NCBI GenBank assembly: GCA_026418015.1
Contig: JAOACE010000013.1
Location: 62,001 to 126,000 of the forward strand
Reading direction: 5' to 3'
DNA from: Leptospiraceae bacterium
GTDB taxonomy: Bacteria; Spirochaetota; Leptospiria; Leptospirales; Leptonemataceae
DNA length: 64,000 nt
Shown here one piece after another: positions 60,663 to 64,000 of the stretch; position 1 is the stretch's first letter; the number at the start of each line of letters is the position of its first letter. Made by a program: the position numbers and the translations under genes. The notes beneath the pieces were generated by a model that worked only from the letters and a program-made list of their open reading frames with translations, searched no databases and was not told the DNA's origin.

Positions 60663-61787
60663 TTAGATTTTTTTGGAATAGTATAATCTAGTCAATTCGA
60701 TAAAATAAGAATCTACGATTTGATTTCTTCGCGCGAATATCTTCTCGCAATCTTTGATAAATCGTTCTAGTTCATACTTATGACCGCGTATTCCCCAAGA
60801 AAAGGGAGGCATATAAGGAGGAGGACTTCCCCCAAATACATTACAACCAATATCAATTACTGTTCCCGTATTCAGCATTGTTCCTATGGAAGTTTTAACA
60901 CAATCACCTATAATGGAACCAAATTTTATTCGATTTGTATTAACTAGAATAGGTGTATCGGTAAAATCTGGAATACGAGATTCTGGAAGATAAAGACGAA
61001 CTTCTCCATAATTATTTTTTAAATCCGAAGTTGTCGTTAATGCACCTAAATTCACCCAATCTCCGATTAAACTATGCCCCACAAATCCCTCGTGATGTTT
61101 ATTGGTAAAATTTCCAAAAATACTGTTTTCTATCTCTCCACCTACTCTACAATCTCTACCAAGTATTACACCACCAGTTATTCGTACATTATCAATATGA
61201 CAATTCTCTGCGGCATAAAAAGGTCCTTGTATATATGTAAATGCAGAAATCTTGGAATTTTTATCGATTATAATAGGACCATTTCTTGCATCTAATACAA
61301 CTCCATAAGTAATTTCAACAGAAGGGTGTATCCATATATCAGAAGGACTTCCGAGTATTTGGGCATAATTGTTGGAATTATCATAATTTTTTCTATCAAG
61401 ATATTCTAAATCTTTTAAAATATTAACAGATATTTTATCTAGTATGTTAATAATATCCATTTCTATAGAAGTTGCAACGAAACTTTCTTCGAACAATCCT
61501 TTTAAATAATTGATGGATTCCCTTAAATTTTTCTTACTTCTTAACTCTAAGGCAATTTCTGGGTATGTTTCTGTAAATGACTTCCACTGGTTCTTTTTGG
61601 AAAATATTTTTTCTAGATGACTTTCTGGATGAAAGTATATAATATCTTGTGATGGGAATTGTTTTTTAATTCTCGCGATAGGGGAAAAAATCCCATCGCG
61701 AAATTCAAAAATAGATTTATATCTTGCGACTATTCTACAAAAGGGTAAATCAAAATCTATTAGTAAAATATTTTTAATATTTTTCAT
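60663..61787 (-). CDS. GlmU-like protein with a left-handed beta-helix
   Basis: 374 aa. The N-terminal about 150 residues resemble the reduced nucleotidyltransferase part of GlmU-family proteins known from Bacteroidetes. The C-terminal part has hexapeptide repeats (IIIDKNSKISAFTYIQGP, CHIDNVRITGGVILGRDCRVGG, FVGHSLIGDWVNLGALTTTSDLKNNYG) forming a left-handed beta-helix. It may be a sugar-nucleotide uridylyltransferase or acyltransferase. The substrate is unknown. Lies 3 nt after glnN. Confidence 0.75.
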   Translation of the reverse strand: MKNIKNILLIDFDLPFCRIVARYKSIFEFRDGIFSPIARIKKQFPSQDIIYFHPESHLEKIFSKKNQWKSFTETYPEIALELRSKKNLRESINYLKGLFEESFVATSIEMDIINILDKISVNILKDLEYLDRKNYDNSNNYAQILGSPSDIWIHPSVEITYGVVLDARNGPIIIDKNSKISAFTYIQGPFYAAENCHIDNVRITGGVILGRDCRVGGEIENSIFGNFTNKHHEGFVGHSLIGDWVNLGALTTTSDLKNNYGEVRLYLPESRIPDFTDTPILVNTNRIKFGSIIGDCVKTSIGTMLNTGTVIDIGCNVFGGSPPPYMPPFSWGIRGHKYELERFIKDCEKIFARRNQIVDSYFIELTRLYYSKKI

Positions 61788-61790
61788 TCT

Positions 61791-63926
61791 TTATACTTTA
61801 AATAATAAATCAGAATAGTCTGGCATTGGCCAATAATTTTTATCTACCAATAATTCTATTTCGTCTGTAATTTCTCTTAATTCCTTCATTCCCGTATTAA
61901 AGACAACATCTCTTAAATAACAGGCATGTTCATAGGTATCATTAAACGATTTTGTTTTTTCTTGTGCCATTATATTTTCTAAAGAATGTAATTTTTCGTT
62001 AAAAATTTTAAATTTTGCAATTAATTTATCTAACAACGATTCCTGAACACTAGCATCTTTTTGTAGATTTTTTAGAGAAATAACTGTATCAGACAATTCT
62101 TTTATGTATCGATTGATTGCTGGTAAGATCATTTGTTTTGCCATCATGATCATTGTATTCGCTTCTATGCGAATCGTTTTAATATAACCTTCTAGAACAA
62201 TTTCGTATCGTGCATGCAATTCTCTTTGGTTAAAAACACCAAGAGATTCATACATTTTTACGTTTTTTTCTGCTATAATTGCTTTTGCTGCATCGACGGT
62301 ATTGGTTATATTAGGTATTCCTCTTCTTGCTGCTTCTTCTTTCCATTCTTCTGAATAGTTATTACCGTTAAAAATAATTCGTTTATGTTTTTTATAAACA
62401 TCTGATACTATTTCCAATATTGCATCAGAGATGTTTTTATTTTCTTTAAGTTTTTGTTCTAACATGTCTGCAATTTGATTTAGAACATAAGCTGTAATAC
62501 TATTAAGTGTAAAATTTGCAGCGGCAATCGAAGCAGTAGATGGTACCATCCTAAATTCAAATTTATTTCCCGTAAATGCAAATGGAGAAGTTCTGTTTCT
62601 ATCTGTGGTATCTTTTGGTAAATGCGATAATTGAGATATACCAATTTTTAATTCTGTATTACTGTATTTTATGTTATCGATTTCTTTTTTTTCTATTTGC
62701 TCCAATATAGAAGTCAACATCTCGCCTAAATAAATAGAAATTATGGCTGGTGGTGCTTCGTTTCCTCCTAATCGTAAATCATTGCCGGGTGTTGCTGCGG
62801 AAATTCTTAATAAATCTGCAAAATCATCTACTGCTTTTATTACTGCTACTAAGAAAATCAAAAATTGTAAATTTTGATGGGGAGTACTTCCTGGATCAAG
62901 TAAATTAATTCCATCATCTGTTTGAATAGACCAGTTATTATGTTTTCCCGAACCATTGATATAAGCAAAAGGTTTTTCATGCAATAAACAAACCAAGCCA
63001 TGACGATTTGCAACTTTTTTTAGAGATTCCATAATGATTTGATTGTGATCTACTGCAATGTTCGCATTTTCGAAAATTGGTGCAATTTCGTGTTGTGCAG
63101 GTGCTACCTCATTATGACGTGTTTTTGCAGAAACCCCCATCTTCCATAATTCTAAATCCAACTCTTGCATAAAAGAACTAATTCTTTCTTTTATAGGACC
63201 AAAATAGTGATCTTCCATTTCTTGCCCTTTGGGAGGTTTTGCACCAAACAATGTTCTACCAGTAAAAATCAAATCTGGACGTTTTTCGTAATATTTTCTA
63301 TCGATTAAAAAATACTCTTGTTCTGGTCCAACAGTTGCGAAAGCTCTTTTACTTGTAGTATTTCCTAACAATCTCAACACGCGAATAACGCTTTTCGAAA
63401 GTACATCCATGCTTCTTAACAAGGGTGTTTTCTTATCAAGTGCATCACCGTTATAAGAACAAAATGCAGTTGGAATACATAAAACTTTTGTTCCTTGGCT
63501 TTCGTTGATAAATGCTGGAGATGTAATATCCCATATTGTATATCCTCTCGCTTCGAAGGTGGAACGCAAACCTCCAGATGGAAATGAAGAAGCATCGGGT
63601 TCACCTTTAATCAATTGCTTACCGGAAAGTTTTGTAATTGCAATGCCAGTAGTAATTGGCTCTAAAAAAGAATCATGCTTTTCCGCGGTAAATCCAGTCA
63701 TTGGTTGAAACCAATGCGTAAAATGTGTAGCACCATGTTTGATTGCCCAATTTTTCATTGCTTCGGCAATTTCATTTGCATGTTCTAATGATAAAGATTT
63801 GTTATTTTCTACTGCATCTATGTATGCTTCGAAAGTTTTTTTCGACAAATATTTTTTCATTCTTTTAATATGGAAAACATGTATTCCAAAAATCTTTTCT
63901 AGTTTAATTTCTTTTAAATTTTTCAT
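61791..63926 (-). CDS. glnN: glutamine synthetase type III
   Basis: 711 aa from the ATG at 63926 (a Met three codons earlier is possible). The long GSIII form makes glutamine from glutamate, ammonia and ATP. Signature regions: FPSGGLRSTFEARGYTIWD, GPEQEYFLIDRKYY, KTRHNEVAPAQHEIAPIFE, NGSGKHNNWSIQTDDG, LGGNEAPPAIISIYLG and NRTSPFAFTGNKFEFRM. GSIII proteins are hexamers or dodecamers unlike GSI. First gene of the set running to the RNA methyltransferase. Nothing recognisable lies between its start and the window end. Confidence 0.96.
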   Translation of the reverse strand: MKNLKEIKLEKIFGIHVFHIKRMKKYLSKKTFEAYIDAVENNKSLSLEHANEIAEAMKNWAIKHGATHFTHWFQPMTGFTAEKHDSFLEPITTGIAITKLSGKQLIKGEPDASSFPSGGLRSTFEARGYTIWDITSPAFINESQGTKVLCIPTAFCSYNGDALDKKTPLLRSMDVLSKSVIRVLRLLGNTTSKRAFATVGPEQEYFLIDRKYYEKRPDLIFTGRTLFGAKPPKGQEMEDHYFGPIKERISSFMQELDLELWKMGVSAKTRHNEVAPAQHEIAPIFENANIAVDHNQIIMESLKKVANRHGLVCLLHEKPFAYINGSGKHNNWSIQTDDGINLLDPGSTPHQNLQFLIFLVAVIKAVDDFADLLRISAATPGNDLRLGGNEAPPAIISIYLGEMLTSILEQIEKKEIDNIKYSNTELKIGISQLSHLPKDTTDRNRTSPFAFTGNKFEFRMVPSTASIAAANFTLNSITAYVLNQIADMLEQKLKENKNISDAILEIVSDVYKKHKRIIFNGNNYSEEWKEEAARRGIPNITNTVDAAKAIIAEKNVKMYESLGVFNQRELHARYEIVLEGYIKTIRIEANTMIMMAKQMILPAINRYIKELSDTVISLKNLQKDASVQESLLDKLIAKFKIFNEKLHSLENIMAQEKTKSFNDTYEHACYLRDVVFNTGMKELREITDEIELLVDKNYWPMPDYSDLLFKV

Positions 63927-64000
63927 AAAATACACTTTTTTAATTTTTTTATATCAATCAATCTTTTAATTTTAAGTGTTGGAAGTTTTTTACTCTACGG

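Noticed and set aside
1-64000. CRISPR array, rRNA operon or riboswitch
   Set aside because: No regularly spaced direct repeats, no rRNA-like blocks, and no recognisable riboswitch core before cobA, folE2, bioA or ilvC.

Overview
This window is a clearly AT-rich, gene-dense bacterial chromosome segment. It most resembles a spirochaete of the Leptospira lineage (order Leptospirales). That placement is inference from gene content: two DUF1564-like paralogues (a family I know from Leptospira), a Bdr-like repeat coiled-coil membrane protein, a delta-60-repeat lipoprotein, a PilZ/DUF1577-like protein, many short lipoproteins with loose lipoboxes, and a type III glutamine synthetase. Genes are tightly packed, often overlap by 4-60 nt, and many start without an obvious Shine-Dalgarno sequence. 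I see no CRISPR array, rRNA, insertion sequence or prophage.

Layout. 1-5259 (minus): glyS, a small membrane protein, a VWA-STAS fusion and an outer-membrane protein cut by the window edge. 5478-8243 (plus): Xer recombinase, amino-acid permease, small Cys-rich secreted protein. 8268-9677: fumC. 9747-17979 (minus): two beta-barrel-like proteins, then a packed set of C39-like peptidase, RimK-like ATP-grasp ligase, GCS2 amidoligase, N-formylglutamate-amidohydrolase-like protein with a membrane-anchored extra domain, and a membrane SpoIIE phosphatase. 18029-20256: a short lipoprotein, a surface-protein gene interrupted in frame by a pentanucleotide repeat, and the divergent Bdr-like gene. 20346-25509: DUF59 protein, c-type cytochrome lipoprotein, folE2, mnmC, M50-like protease, HAD hydrolase. 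25812-31635: GT4 glycosyltransferase, DUF1564-like protein, argD, SPOR-like protein, frameshifted kinase, cobA, ankyrin protein. 31638-36467: membrane glycosyltransferase, methyltransferase, fabG, delta-60 lipoprotein. 36498-40920 (minus): pcm-lipB-lipoprotein-gltX-prfA. 40965-47883: ABC1 kinase, umuD-umuC, second DUF1564-like gene, lipoprotein, AEC transporter, acyltransferase. Then tRNA-Tyr, tRNA-Thr and bioA; DUF4189-like protein; SPL-like radical SAM protein, OmpA/PD40 protein, PilZ-like protein and hisS; ilvC; two acyl-CoA-dehydrogenase-like subunits; and glnN, GlmU-like protein, xseB and an RNA methyltransferase (minus).

Most notable. (i) The surface-protein gene at 18477-19441 carries seven GAATT units just after a strong RBS and ATG. 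The reading frame is currently off and would be restored by 6 or 9 units, the signature of a phase-variable contingency locus. (ii) The 11137-16153 operon pairs two amide-bond-forming ligases with two amide-bond hydrolases. It looks like a small-peptide or protein-tagging pathway whose product I cannot name, and two barrel proteins may share its transcript. (iii) The paired acyl-CoA dehydrogenase subunits look heteromeric, with the catalytic Glu present in only one. (iv) UmuD has Arg where the catalytic Lys is expected. (v) Both DUF1564-like genes share an upstream block that places a TATAAT box 4 nt before the ATG, suggesting leaderless mRNAs.
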